A DNA stretch of 64,000 nucleotides from Weeksellaceae bacterium (GTDB lineage: Bacteria > Bacteroidota > Bacteroidia > Flavobacteriales > Weeksellaceae): the NCBI GenBank assembly GCA_949788275.1, contig OX460916.1, positions 3,278,925 through 3,342,924 of the forward strand, in the 5' to 3' direction. Shown piece by piece: positions 54,070-63,697 of this stretch. Positions within the stretch are counted from its first letter, which is position 1. The number at the start of each line of letters is the position of its first letter. A model generated the notes under the pieces. It was not told where the DNA came from, did not search any database, and saw nothing but the letters and a program-made list of their open reading frames with translations. Made by a program: the position numbers and the translations under genes.

Positions 54070-55665
54070 ATGGCAGAAATTATAACAATGCCTCGCTTAA
54101 GCGACACAATGGAAGAAGGAACCGTTGTGAAATGGCATAAAAATGTTGGTGATTCAATTGCAGAAGGTGATGTCCTAGCTGACATTGAAACCGATAAAGC
54201 AATTCAAGAATTTGAATCGGAATACGACGGGGTATTATTGTACCAAGGAATGGAAGAAGGGAATCCAACGAAAGTAGATACCGTTCTAGCTATTATTGGT
54301 CAAGCCGGTGAAGATATTTCAGCTTTAATTAGCGGTGGGGCTCCTTCAGCCGAATCAGCTAAAGAAGAGCCGAAAACAGAACAAGTAGAAGCGAAAGCCT
54401 CAGCTCCAGTAGCAGAAATTCCTGCGAATGTACACGTAATTACCATGCCTCGACTGTCAGATACGATGGAAGAAGGAACGGTGGTTGTTTGGCATAAAAA
54501 TGTAGGGGATGCTATTGCTGAAGGTGATCTTTTATCAGATATTGAAACCGATAAAGCGGTTCAAGAATTTGAATCAGAATATGACGGTGTATTATTGTAC
54601 CAAGGTGCTAAGGTAAACGAACCTGCTCCAGTAGATACTATTTTAGCCATCATCGGAGAAGCGGGTACCGACGTTTCTGCTATTGTAGCAAACGGCGGTC
54701 AAGTTGCAGCTCCAGCTGAAACGAAAACAGAAACCCAAGAAGATGAAAAACCAGTGGTTGTTGAATTAGATGTTAACCATCAATCAACAAATACAGGGGA
54801 ACGTGTATTCGCATCACCATTGGCTAAATCAATTGCAAAAGATAAAGGAATTAACTTAGCCGATGTAAAAGGTTCAGGTGATCAAGGTCGTATCATTAAG
54901 AAAGACGTTGAAAACTTTCAACCAGTCACAGCAGCTGCTCCAAAAGCAACCGCGGCTGTATCTGCTCCACAAACATTTGTTTCAGGAGAAGATACCGTTA
55001 TTCCAAACTCACAAATGCGTAAAGTAATCGCTAAACGTTTAGCCGAATCTAAATATTCAGCACCTCACTATTATTTAAATATTGAGTTGGATATGGATAA
55101 CGCTATCGCAGCGCGTAAACAAATGAACGCAGTGCCAAATACCAAAGTGTCGTTTAACGATATCGTGGTAAAAGCGTGTGCAATGGCCTTAAGAAAACAT
55201 CCTGCTGTTAATGCTTCATGGACTAACGAGAATATTACCCAACACGGTGATGTGAACATTGGTGTTGCTGTAGCGGTAGAAGATGGTTTATTAGTACCTG
55301 TTGTAAAAAACACAGACCAAAAGAATTTTGCACAAATTTCAGCAGAGATTAAAGACTATGCGGGTCGTGCAAGAGAGCGTAAGTTGAATGCCAATGAAAT
55401 GGAAAAATCAACATTCTCTGTTTCTAATTTAGGAATGTTCGGTATCGAATCGTTTACATCGATTATCAATCAACCGAACTCGTGTATCCTTTCTGTAGGA
55501 GCAATCATCGAAAAACCAGTTGTAAAAGACGGGCAAATCGTTGTTGGGAACACCATGAAACTTTGTTTAGCATGTGACCACCGTACAGTAGATGGTGCAA
55601 CAGGCGCACAATTCTTACAAACTTTAAAAATGTTTATCGAGAATCCAGTAACTATGCTGATTTAA
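54070..55665 (+). CDS. pdhC: Pyruvate dehydrogenase E2, dihydrolipoyl acetyltransferase
   Basis: 531 residues. Two lipoyl domains (about 1-78 and 123-200) with lipoylated lysines at Lys43 and Lys162 (ETDKA in each), a peripheral subunit-binding domain (about 245-285; FASPLAKSIAKDKGINLADV) and the acetyltransferase core with His504 and Asp508 in HRTVDG. Pro/Ala-rich linkers separate the domains. Cotranscribed with pdhA. Confidence 0.96.
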   Translation: MAEIITMPRLSDTMEEGTVVKWHKNVGDSIAEGDVLADIETDKAIQEFESEYDGVLLYQGMEEGNPTKVDTVLAIIGQAGEDISALISGGAPSAESAKEEPKTEQVEAKASAPVAEIPANVHVITMPRLSDTMEEGTVVVWHKNVGDAIAEGDLLSDIETDKAVQEFESEYDGVLLYQGAKVNEPAPVDTILAIIGEAGTDVSAIVANGGQVAAPAETKTETQEDEKPVVVELDVNHQSTNTGERVFASPLAKSIAKDKGINLADVKGSGDQGRIIKKDVENFQPVTAAAPKATAAVSAPQTFVSGEDTVIPNSQMRKVIAKRLAESKYSAPHYYLNIELDMDNAIAARKQMNAVPNTKVSFNDIVVKACAMALRKHPAVNASWTNENITQHGDVNIGVAVAVEDGLLVPVVKNTDQKNFAQISAEIKDYAGRARERKLNANEMEKSTFSVSNLGMFGIESFTSIINQPNSCILSVGAIIEKPVVKDGQIVVGNTMKLCLACDHRTVDGATGAQFLQTLKMFIENPVTMLI

Positions 55666-55682
55666 GAAACATACAATACATA

Positions 55683-55719
55683 AAAAAAGGGCCATTCTAT
55701 TTAGAGTGGCCTTTTTTTT
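55683..55719 (+). terminator. pdhA-pdhC terminator
   Basis: AAAGGGCCATTCT pairs with AGAGTGGCCTTT (one G-U pair) around ATTT and is followed by eight T. It starts 18 bp after the stop. Confidence 0.85.
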
Positions 55720-55763
55720 GTCCTTTGTAGAATCTTACCTAATTTTATACAAACACCAATCCT

Positions 55764-56699
55764 ATGCAAAAACTCCGTTTATTTTTCAAAATATTAAAAC
55801 AGACTCTTGTAGAATTTGGTGATGATCGAATTTTAAAAATGAGTGCCTCCTTAACCTATTATACTATATTTTCATTATCGCCACTCATTTTAATTCTTAT
55901 TTCAAGCGCGAGCTTATTTTATAAGAAAGATGCTGTGGAGAACCGACTGTATTACGAACTAAAAAATATTGTTGGGCCCGATGTTGCCCTACAAATTCAA
56001 AATTTCGTTACCAATTCAACCTTGTCGGGTGATAGTTCTTTTGCGCTCTACGTGGGGTTAGGGGTTTTGCTCTTTGGTGCAACAACCATGTTTACCGATA
56101 TGCAAGACAGTCTCAACTTAATCTGGAAAATACAAGTAATGCCCGACAAAGCATGGTTAAAGTTTATCATGAACCGAGGAATTTCCTTTCTAATGATTTT
56201 GGCCATGGGACTAATTCTCTTTGCAACCGTTTTACTCAGCAGTATCTTTGTGGCTTTCGATGCCGAAATAAGGGATCTGCTCCCCATCGATGCCCGATTT
56301 TCAAAAACAACCCTCGTATTAGTGAATAATGTATTGAGTATCTTCGTCTCGGTCGCCGTATTTTATGCCCTGTTCAAAATGTTGCCCGACGCCAAGATCA
56401 AAACGCGTCCAGCATTTGTTGGTGCCGTGTTTACCGCTGTCCTGTTCTATATCGCAAAATACCTGATTGGTGTTTATATATCGAATACCCGCTATTCGTC
56501 TATATTTGGATCCGCCGGATCATTAATTATCCTACTCCTTTGGATTTATTATGTGTCGACCATAATCTACCTGGGTGCAAAATTCACCAAAGTTTTTGCA
56601 GAAGTCAATGGATATCCCATTATTCCTTCAAAACAAGCCATGATTAGAGAAATCACTTATTACGATCCCCGTGTTGATAACTCTCAGTCTAAATTATAA
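55764..56699 (+). CDS. YihY/BrkB family membrane protein
   Basis: 311 residues with about six membrane segments. The signatures DRILKMSASLTYYTIFSLSPL and the C-terminal SAGSLIILLLWIYYVSTIIYLGA are typical. The family was once annotated as RNase BN, which is not correct. It may be a transporter; no function is established. Confidence 0.88.
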   Translation: MQKLRLFFKILKQTLVEFGDDRILKMSASLTYYTIFSLSPLILILISSASLFYKKDAVENRLYYELKNIVGPDVALQIQNFVTNSTLSGDSSFALYVGLGVLLFGATTMFTDMQDSLNLIWKIQVMPDKAWLKFIMNRGISFLMILAMGLILFATVLLSSIFVAFDAEIRDLLPIDARFSKTTLVLVNNVLSIFVSVAVFYALFKMLPDAKIKTRPAFVGAVFTAVLFYIAKYLIGVYISNTRYSSIFGSAGSLIILLLWIYYVSTIIYLGAKFTKVFAEVNGYPIIPSKQAMIREITYYDPRVDNSQSKL

Positions 56700-56701
56700 C
56701 A

Positions 56702-56734
56702 ACAAAAATCCCTTCTCATTAAGAAGGGATTTTT
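56702..56734. terminator. Bidirectional terminator between the YihY and GNAT genes
   Basis: The arms 56702-56715 and 56721-56734 are exact complements around CATTA, with A and T runs at the ends. It serves both converging genes. Confidence 0.85.
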
Positions 56735-56736
56735 GT

Positions 56737-57141
56737 TTATCGTTTCATGGCCATACCGCGCGACAAGGGTAAAGTGTCTTCGAAACCATATTTTTTGTAC
56801 AATTCAGAAGCTTCACCATCTGCTATAAGGCTGATATAACATGTTGAAGGTAATTTCTCTTCTATAAATCGCATAATATCTTCCATAATCATTTTACCTA
56901 AACCTTTTCCCTGGTATGTTGGTAAGACACATATATCAACTACCTGACAAGCGGTTCCTCCATCGCCAATAACACGCCCCATACCAATGTACTCATCCGT
57001 TTCATTTTTTAAACAGGTAAAATGAAGCGTATGCTTTAATCCTATTTCAGTTGCCACATCGGTTTTGGCCGATAATCCCGATTGAATACGGAGGTTCTGA
57101 TAAACCTTAGCCGGTATTTGTTCATTACTGCAATGTATCAT
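56737..57141 (-). CDS. GNAT-family N-acetyltransferase
   Basis: 134 residues. The acetyl-CoA binding motif is PTYQGKGLGKMIMEDIM (the Q/R-x-x-G-x-G/A pattern), and the C-terminal SELYKKYGFEDT is typical of the fold. The acceptor is unknown. Confidence 0.9.
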   Translation of the reverse strand: MIHCSNEQIPAKVYQNLRIQSGLSAKTDVATEIGLKHTLHFTCLKNETDEYIGMGRVIGDGGTACQVVDICVLPTYQGKGLGKMIMEDIMRFIEEKLPSTCYISLIADGEASELYKKYGFEDTLPLSRGMAMKR

Positions 57142-57465
57142 GCTCTATTTTTTGTAAAAATAGGCTATTATTCCGCCAATCAACGTCGTTATAATTTTTA
57201 TCAGAGAATAACCTCACTTCTTTTTAAGTGGGGCACCCCCTACGGGCCAGGCTTTCCGCACTCGCTTTTCGGTTTCGTTTCACTCCACCCAAAAGCTCAA
57301 ACAATTGCTCCAATCCTTGGTGCGCATTGGGGTAGAATTCATTATTCCAAACTGTTTTCCCTAGATTTTCGCACCTACCCATAGACCGAGTTAAAAATTA
57401 TTTCCTACTTTTAACCTTCTAAACCCATTGCACGTGCAATTTAATCCATTAGATAAATAACCAGT
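57142..57465. other. Intergenic region with element copy F
   Basis: 324 bp between the divergent GNAT and YqaA genes. It holds structured element copy F (57231-57325). An open frame of about 100 codons that crosses the element is not supported as a gene. Confidence 0.5.
57231..57325 (+). repeat. Dispersed structured element, copy F (diverged)
   Basis: The outer helix is GCACC (57233-57237) with GGTGC (57319-57323); the small hairpin is CCC-TAC-GGG (57238-57246) instead of CGC-TAC-GCG. The constant AGGCTTTCCGC follows, with an inner helix near GCTTTT/AAAAGC and an ending CCAATCC. All helices keep pairing although the bases differ. It lies between two divergent gene starts. Confidence 0.6.
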
Positions 57466-57912
57466 ATGCTTGAAGGCTTTATAGAATACGGATACATTGG
57501 CCTTTTTATAGCCTCTTTTTTAGCAGCAACCATTCTGCCTTTCAGTTCAGAAGTGGTATTAGTCGGGATCCTTGCCGTTGGTGGTAACCCATGGCTATGT
57601 GTGTTTTTAGCCTGTATCGGAAACTGGCTTGGCGGAATGACTAACTACTTCTTAGGGAAACTCGGCAAAATAGAATGGATTGAGAAATACCTGAAAATTA
57701 AAAAAGAAAAAATCGATCGCTTCCAAAACTGGATGGAAGGTAAGGGGGCTTGGATGGCTTTCTTTTCATTTCTGCCTGTAGTGGGCGATATTATCCCGGT
57801 TGCCCTTGGCTATATGCGTGCCAATATCTATGGCGTAAGTATATCCATGTTTATCGGTAAGTTGTTTCGCTACATCGTTATTATGTATAGCGTCGGCTTA
57901 TTCATGAAATAA
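57466..57912 (+). CDS. YqaA-family (DedA/VTT-like) membrane protein
   Basis: 148 residues with about four membrane segments. FLAATILPFSSEVVLVG and GNWLGGMTNYFLGKLG fit the YqaA branch of the VTT superfamily, and FLPVVGDIIPVALGYMRAN is the second conserved region. DedA-like proteins move lipids across the membrane; the role of YqaA is not established. Confidence 0.88.
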   Translation: MLEGFIEYGYIGLFIASFLAATILPFSSEVVLVGILAVGGNPWLCVFLACIGNWLGGMTNYFLGKLGKIEWIEKYLKIKKEKIDRFQNWMEGKGAWMAFFSFLPVVGDIIPVALGYMRANIYGVSISMFIGKLFRYIVIMYSVGLFMK

Positions 57913-58410
57913 CCAATAGATTATAGATAATATTCGGTTTGTTGAAATAGCTTACTTCTAACTTCTAACTACTAATTACTAAAAACTAATTACTAAAAAC
58001 TAATTACTAAGGGCTAATCCAATCCCGGAGGGATGATATATTAATAGCCAAAGAAACCCCATGTGATTAAGCTCTGTAGGAGCGACAGAGAATTTTTAAG
58101 ATTTGAATTTGTTTAAGGTTTAAAATGGATTTTAGATATTAGATTTTAGAAATGGAGAAGAAAGGTTTATTGAAATAGCCTGTGTCTATCTCGTATCTAT
58201 GTACTAAAATCTAAGATCTAACGCCTTCTATCTACTAATTACTAAGGGCTAATTACTAAGGGCTAATCCAATCCCGGAGGGATGATATATTAATAGCCAA
58301 AGAAACCCCATGTGATTAAGCTCTGTAGGAGCGACAGAGAATTTTTAAGGTTTAAAAGTTTAAGGATAAATGAAGCAGCCTACATCTATCTGCTAATGAC
58401 TACCTTTTTA
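57913..58410. repeat. Dispersed repeats downstream of the YqaA gene
   Basis: Two copies (58013-58095 and 58252-58345) of the reverse complement of the block found in the array at 43717-44900: CCCGGAGGGATGATATATTA, then AGAAACCCCATG, then CTCTGTAGGAGCGACAGAG. They are set in runs of TAATTACTAAAAACTAATTA and GGTTTATTGAAATAGCC words. No gene is seen. Confidence 0.85.
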
Positions 58411-58429
58411 CGAATTCCTTTTATAAAAT

Positions 58430-58463
58430 AAAAAGCCTCTACATAAAATATAAAGGCTTTTTT
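58430..58463. terminator. Terminator downstream of the DoxX gene
   Basis: AAAAAGCCT (58430-58438) pairs with AGGCTTTTT (58454-58462). It lies 14 bp beyond the stop of the gene at 58477 on the minus strand, with T runs in both directions. Confidence 0.7.
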
Positions 58464-58476
58464 AGGATGATAAACA

Positions 58477-58908
58477 TTAAATGATACCTTTCTGTTTTGT
58501 GAAGAATACTTCAATAAGTAATTTGTAGTAAGGTATAATTAGATAGAGGTTGAGAATAAACATCAAAGCATCCCAAATGAGGAAGTCCCAACTTTTAGAG
58601 AGATAGATATGCGTAGCAATCATTCCGACATTCATAGGAGCTAGGAGAACGGCACCAAATAGGTAGGTTTTTTTAGGAATCAGTAATAATCCCATGATGA
58701 GTTGTAAAACACCAATAAAAACGATAAACCCTGTTTTTTCCCAAAGTAAATAGAAATCGATAAAGTCTTGCCCTAAACCAAAGTCGTGATATTCTTGTAT
58801 ATCGATGGTGGTGGTTATCTTTTCTATTCCGTGCGGAATAAATACATAGGCTAAGAAAAATCGTGTGAGATAAGTTAGCCCTAGATGTATTTTGTGTAAA
58901 ATAGTCAT
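58477..58908 (-). CDS. DoxX-family membrane protein
   Basis: 143 residues with four membrane segments. HLGLTYLTRFFLAYVFIPHGIEKI and QLIMGLLLIPKKTYLFGAVLLAPMNVGMIATHI fit DoxX. The family often accompanies redox or uptake genes and has no firm role. It is last in the - strand group TonB receptor, DUF4374 lipoprotein, DoxX, so it may belong to the uptake locus. Confidence 0.8.
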   Translation of the reverse strand: MTILHKIHLGLTYLTRFFLAYVFIPHGIEKITTTIDIQEYHDFGLGQDFIDFYLLWEKTGFIVFIGVLQLIMGLLLIPKKTYLFGAVLLAPMNVGMIATHIYLSKSWDFLIWDALMFILNLYLIIPYYKLLIEVFFTKQKGII

Positions 58909-58917
58909 CTGTTTTAT

Positions 58918-60168
58918 TTAAGGTGTTATTATATGGAAACCCATCAATCGTCCGCTTTCTTTTAGGCGGATGGTTTCTTTAATTTTACCCGTTTTAGGAT
59001 CGTATTGGTTTACTCCAGCATAGTTATCAGTAGCATTGTTCGATAAGAAATAAATTTCACCGTTATGGAAGAAAGGATTCTGATAAGAATAGAAGTTATC
59101 AACCGGTAGATTTAAACGTTTAGCTCTTTTGGTTTTTATATCAATTTCATTCCAGTACCAAATGTCTTTTCGGTAAGAGACACCATGTTGCCCTCCGCCA
59201 TAGTATGAAGTTGGTCGATCGGAAATGGTGGTGTATATTTTGTCATTATAAGCTAGTATTCTATTAAAGTCAGAAGGGAATTGATAGTCTTTAATGTCCA
59301 ACTCAAAGGTTGTATCAAACGATGTTTGTCCAGCTTTAATCCGTAGAATTTTTGATGCCGGTTTTTGTTGTTTCATCTCTCCAACGGCAATTACATATAA
59401 TGATTTGGTTACTTCATCGATAGACCACAAAACATGATCTGCAAACAATCCTAAATGGGAAGCTTTATCATAAGTGGTTACGTTTTCAATCTTTTTCTCT
59501 TTTAAATTATAAACAGCAATCTGTACCTTTTCTTCATCAGGAACCACTTGCCATGATGCGGTACGTGTGCCAAATTGTAAATCGACAAATAAGCGATCAT
59601 CATTTTTAGCTAAGATCAATTGTCCAGCGGCCTCATATGGACGACCTTTCGTTAAAGAAGAAAAATCGATTTCACCGGTTCGTTGCATAGTCGATGGATT
59701 GAATACCTGAATTTTTAAACCTCCTGCACTTAAGTCCCAATAATAACCCTCTGTGTTACTAACAATTAAAGTATTGGTTTCGTAGGTATTGTTTGGTGTT
59801 GCTAAAAAACCAGCTGCATTTACTTTACCTTGCTTGTCGATAGCGTATTTAGATATACCAATATCAGTACTGCTAGCACCGTTTAATTTGTAAAGGGTAT
59901 TGTCTACCACTCGGCCCCCTGCTGAATAAGATACCTGATAGAATGGAATTCCGGATAGGTTCATCGAACGGGATTTATTGTCTTTTAACGCATAAATTCC
60001 ACCGCTCCAATCAGCATTGGCATTAAATACGACCCAGGTTTCATTTTTCGGTAATTCATCGGTAAGAATAGGCTCATCGGGTAATGAGTTGTCATCACTT
60101 GAACACGACCACATCAATAGACCGGTCGCTAAAGCGATAAATGCTGTTTTAAATGTGTGTTTTTTCAT
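58918..60168 (-). CDS. DUF4374-like lipoprotein
   Basis: 416 residues from the ATG at 60168 (MKKHTFKTAFIALATGLLMW then SC; the cysteine after the serine is the likely lipid site). The rest is a beta-propeller-like protein of repeated strands, with an N-terminal acidic SSDDNSLPDEP linker. DUF4374 genes sit beside siderophore-type TonB receptors in Bacteroidota, as here (25 bp from the receptor stop). It is probably a surface-exposed binding partner; the ligand is unknown. Confidence 0.8.
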   Translation of the reverse strand: MKKHTFKTAFIALATGLLMWSCSSDDNSLPDEPILTDELPKNETWVVFNANADWSGGIYALKDNKSRSMNLSGIPFYQVSYSAGGRVVDNTLYKLNGASSTDIGISKYAIDKQGKVNAAGFLATPNNTYETNTLIVSNTEGYYWDLSAGGLKIQVFNPSTMQRTGEIDFSSLTKGRPYEAAGQLILAKNDDRLFVDLQFGTRTASWQVVPDEEKVQIAVYNLKEKKIENVTTYDKASHLGLFADHVLWSIDEVTKSLYVIAVGEMKQQKPASKILRIKAGQTSFDTTFELDIKDYQFPSDFNRILAYNDKIYTTISDRPTSYYGGGQHGVSYRKDIWYWNEIDIKTKRAKRLNLPVDNFYSYQNPFFHNGEIYFLSNNATDNYAGVNQYDPKTGKIKETIRLKESGRLMGFHIITP

Positions 60169-60193
60169 AATAAAAATATTAAATGTGTAAAAA

Positions 60194-62605
60194 TTATAAG
60201 AACTGATAAACAATTTTGAAATGGAAAGAACGACCAGGTCTCTGTACGTTAAAATGATCGTAAAGCTTATTGTTGGCTATATTTTGAATTTCGCCACTTA
60301 AACTGATTTTTTGATTTGAAAATTGATATGTGACTGCAGTATTATGCGTTATTTGACCTGTTCTCCCATCACCAGGAATTATCAATGAAGTTTGTAAATG
60401 TTTGATTGAGCCAAAGAGGGATGGTTCCTGATTTTTAGGAATGGCTTTTAAGAAGAAACGATGGGTATAATGGCTATTCCAATGGAATGTTAAACGATCT
60501 TTTTGTTGAAAAAGATTATTGATAGAGGTCTCTATAAAGGCATTTCCGAATAGGTAAGGAATATTAGGTACGCGTGATCTTTCCAAATTTTTAAAAATGG
60601 GTTCTTCAATGTGAATGCGCCTTATGTCTTGATAGGTACCATTGAAACCAAACTTAATAGCGTTAATAGGGGTGTAATTTGCCTCAAACTCTATCCCTTT
60701 AATAACAGATTCCTCGTAATTAATGTATCGGTTAAACGGAATATCCAATTGAAGAAAGATAATATCCTTTACACGTCGGTAAAAAAGATTGGTCGATAAC
60801 ACCAATTTCTGATCAACAAAAGCGTATTGCCCATTCAAGTTTAAATTATGACTCCTTTCAGGTTTCAGGTCAAGATTTTCTTTCACTAAGCGGCCATCTC
60901 CAAAAATTTCGAATTCATCTGGTAAACGGGTAGCATATTCATAAGAAAGCTTTAATGCGAAAAGATCATCAGTCCATTTTAAACCAGCCATATGCCCTAA
61001 GTGATTTCCTGTTGCCGATGTATTCCATGCAAAGTTATATTTGTCTGTAGTATAGCCTTTCGTTGTATAATTTGCATATTTTACCCCTACAATACTTTCT
61101 AACGATTTTCTAAACCATTGTGAACGAAAGCCTAAGGCAAGAATGTTTTTCTGAAATACCGCGGGAATATTTAATACATCCACTTGGTCAATAACGGAAA
61201 CAGCCCCCAACGGATCACTTCCTTTTCGTTTTTGATGATAAAACAATTCGCTCATTTCCACTACATGATTTTTTGCTACTTCGTAACTTGCATGTAAGCG
61301 AGTCGACCAGAAATCGTATTGGATTCGTTGATTATTTCCCTTATTGATCTCACCAATCGGCATTCCTTGAACAGTTATTTTGCCGTCCCAATTGTAACGG
61401 TCTGTTGCTAAATCAATGAATTTGGTTGAGAAATGACTGTAAACACTCGATCCTGTAATCATCAATTTTTTCTCTAGAAAAGCTTTCTTGTATTGTAATA
61501 ATATTGTTGTGTTGGCTTCCTTGGAGAAAGCTTCGCCATATACACGGTTCATTTCGGCATCATGTTGAATCTCTTTGTAGAAATCCGAGAGAATAAATGT
61601 TGTCCTAAAATCCTCAGCCCATACTTTATTTTTTATTCCAGCATAGAATTCCGAATACATCGACCGTGTATCATCATGAAAGCGTCTACTTTTTCGCGTT
61701 GTTTGTCGGCCTGTTTCAGTATCGTAAAAAGGCGCATCAACCTTATAGTTATTGGCTGAGTAATTAAACGAACTGTTTAGTCCACCATAAAAATCGGGAT
61801 TGTTTGCGTGTGTTAAATACAATGTAGCTGTCGTTCTGTGTGTATTAAAAGAAGCAATTTCATAAGCCACTTCTGCCAATGTTCTTTTGGGTTGTCGGGT
61901 TATAAAATTTATTCCACCACCCAATGCATCGGCAGCTAAATAAATTGGCATAACCCCTTTATAAATTTCAATTCGTTCTAATAATGTCGTTGGCAGTGTT
62001 CCAATACTAAAACCATGTCCAAACAATTCTATTGGCAAGCCATCTTTAAAAAGCCGAACAGCCTTTCCTTGTAAACCCCCTAAATTAATCTGTGTTGTAG
62101 CCCCTAGTCCTCCATTCGTTCGTAATTTCACACCGAAAGATGCGTTCAATATTTCACCTACATCACCCGCTTTGTCGTAGTGCGATTTCATATCAATAAC
62201 TTGTACAGAAAAGGGACTATCCTCTAAGCGTTCTTTTACCGTACGTGTTTTTAAATTGACATCGGCTAACGTAATTGTTTCGCTTGTTTCAAAACCAGAA
62301 GAAATATCAACCGTAATTACATAATATCCTTTCGTACAATCCATCACCAGCGATTGTTCTCCAACGAACTCACCTTCTTTAAAAATTACCACATGATGTT
62401 CTGTTTTAAAGTCTGTTTCAAGATCTGTTTCCCAAGTCGTTTCTCCTAAATTTGACGTGATTGGTAACCAATTTTTGTTAACTCGAATCGTTAAACCTTC
62501 TAGTAAATTACCTTGTTTATCTTCCACATGCAAGATGATAGAACAAGCAGATACAAAGCTGCAAAAGCAAAACAAAAAAATAGTTAGAAGAAAATGAGGC
62601 ATCAA
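60194..62605 (-). CDS. TonB-dependent receptor, siderophore type
   Basis: 803 residues. Signal peptide (about 1-20), a short N-terminal beta-sandwich (21-90), and a plug with SPFSVQVIDMKSHYDKAGDVG and GGLGATTQINLGGLQGKAVR; then a 22-strand-type barrel with RLPDEFEIFGDGRLVKENLD and a C-terminal FHFKIVYQFL. It should import an iron complex or similar ligand across the outer membrane with TonB energy. The AraC-type gene on the other side of the promoter region is a likely regulator. Confidence 0.9.
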   Translation of the reverse strand: MMPHFLLTIFLFCFCSFVSACSIILHVEDKQGNLLEGLTIRVNKNWLPITSNLGETTWETDLETDFKTEHHVVIFKEGEFVGEQSLVMDCTKGYYVITVDISSGFETSETITLADVNLKTRTVKERLEDSPFSVQVIDMKSHYDKAGDVGEILNASFGVKLRTNGGLGATTQINLGGLQGKAVRLFKDGLPIELFGHGFSIGTLPTTLLERIEIYKGVMPIYLAADALGGGINFITRQPKRTLAEVAYEIASFNTHRTTATLYLTHANNPDFYGGLNSSFNYSANNYKVDAPFYDTETGRQTTRKSRRFHDDTRSMYSEFYAGIKNKVWAEDFRTTFILSDFYKEIQHDAEMNRVYGEAFSKEANTTILLQYKKAFLEKKLMITGSSVYSHFSTKFIDLATDRYNWDGKITVQGMPIGEINKGNNQRIQYDFWSTRLHASYEVAKNHVVEMSELFYHQKRKGSDPLGAVSVIDQVDVLNIPAVFQKNILALGFRSQWFRKSLESIVGVKYANYTTKGYTTDKYNFAWNTSATGNHLGHMAGLKWTDDLFALKLSYEYATRLPDEFEIFGDGRLVKENLDLKPERSHNLNLNGQYAFVDQKLVLSTNLFYRRVKDIIFLQLDIPFNRYINYEESVIKGIEFEANYTPINAIKFGFNGTYQDIRRIHIEEPIFKNLERSRVPNIPYLFGNAFIETSINNLFQQKDRLTFHWNSHYTHRFFLKAIPKNQEPSLFGSIKHLQTSLIIPGDGRTGQITHNTAVTYQFSNQKISLSGEIQNIANNKLYDHFNVQRPGRSFHFKIVYQFL

Positions 62606-62610
62606 AAAGC

Positions 62611-62650
62611 TTTATTTAGATTAATTATAAATTATATTTGTGCAAAAGTA
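62611..62650. promoter_or_regulatory. Divergent promoter region of the TonB receptor and the AraC gene
   Basis: On +, TTTA at 62611-62614 and TATATTTG at 62633-62640 are 18 bp apart (one mismatch from TTTG). On -, CAAAAGTA at 62643-62650 reads TACTTTTG, a TAnnTTTG match. The two -7 elements are only 2 bp apart, so they cannot be used freely at the same time. Confidence 0.5.
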
Positions 62651-62713
62651 TTGACCTTATCTCCAAACCAAGAACGGTTTCGGAAGTAATAGTTATGAAA
62701 TAAGAAGTTTGTG

Positions 62714-63697
62714 ATGGAATTTAAACTAGAAGTGGAAGATTTAAGTGAATTGATGATTTACGATAGTAATAGGTTAGAAACGATTGTTGACGAAGATCGA
62801 GGAATATACCAAGATAAGTTTCTATTACCAAAAGGAAACGTGAGCTATAAACAACATATAGTTCGCGAAGAATTGTCTATTCTAGAAGGTTCTTATTGTA
62901 TGAACCAAGATATTCGACTAGGAGGAAAGGGAACTGATGAGGTTTTAGAAATGTATTTCAATTTATCCTCAAAGAGTATCTATTATAAGAATAAGATAAT
63001 CACCACCGATGTTGTCCCCTTAATGTCGGGTAATCTGATTTATATACCACAAAGCGATGAACATATGCACATCGGCTTAGAAAAAGATGTTGCATATACC
63101 ACCTTCGATCTTCATCTACCCAAGAACATGTTGATGCAATATGCTGGTGAAAGCCGTATTTTAGATGACTTCTTAGAAGAAATTACCTTAAAAAGAAGCG
63201 CTAGTCTTTGCCCTAATCAGATTCGGGTAAATTCTGCTGTTTACGCCGTTATTCAAACTATTCAGCAGTGTAATTACATAGGTTTAACCCGTAAAATATT
63301 TCTCGAATCAAAAGTCTTTGAGCTAATTGCATTGGCTTACAATGGACTCGAGAGAAATCAAGACCCTGTTAAACTATCCAGTGCTGATCAACAGTTTATT
63401 CATTATGCAGCACAACTCATCAAAGATCACCTCGATAATCCCTATACTATTATTCAACTCGCTCGGAAAGTAGGTATCAACCAAACCAAATTGAAAGATG
63501 GTTTCAAAGTTCTTTACGGAACAACCGTCTTTAATTATATGCAAACACTCCGAATGAATAAAGCCCATGCTTCCTTATTAAGCACTCATTTATCAATATA
63601 TGAAATAAGTTTAGCATCAGGATTTAAGAATACCTCCAACTTTAGCGCTTCCTTTAAAAAGGTTTTCGGCTATTCTCCCAGTCAATTAAGAAAGTGA
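62714..63697 (+). CDS. AraC-family transcriptional regulator
   Basis: 327 residues from the ATG at 62714 (a GTG sits just before it). The C-terminal part (about 230-327) has two helix-turn-helix units: YTIIQLARKVGINQTKLKDG and LSIYEISLASGFKNTSNFSA, ending FKKVFGYSPSQLRK. The N-terminal part is typical of PchR-like siderophore regulators and has no obvious known ligand domain. Divergent from the TonB receptor, so it probably activates it when the ligand is present. Confidence 0.9.
   Translation: MEFKLEVEDLSELMIYDSNRLETIVDEDRGIYQDKFLLPKGNVSYKQHIVREELSILEGSYCMNQDIRLGGKGTDEVLEMYFNLSSKSIYYKNKIITTDVVPLMSGNLIYIPQSDEHMHIGLEKDVAYTTFDLHLPKNMLMQYAGESRILDDFLEEITLKRSASLCPNQIRVNSAVYAVIQTIQQCNYIGLTRKIFLESKVFELIALAYNGLERNQDPVKLSSADQQFIHYAAQLIKDHLDNPYTIIQLARKVGINQTKLKDGFKVLYGTTVFNYMQTLRMNKAHASLLSTHLSIYEISLASGFKNTSNFSASFKKVFGYSPSQLRK

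Noticed and set aside
57082..57384. 100-codon open frame between the GNAT and YqaA genes
   Set aside because: It overlaps the 5' end of the GNAT gene on the other strand and element copy F; the composition is unlike a protein.
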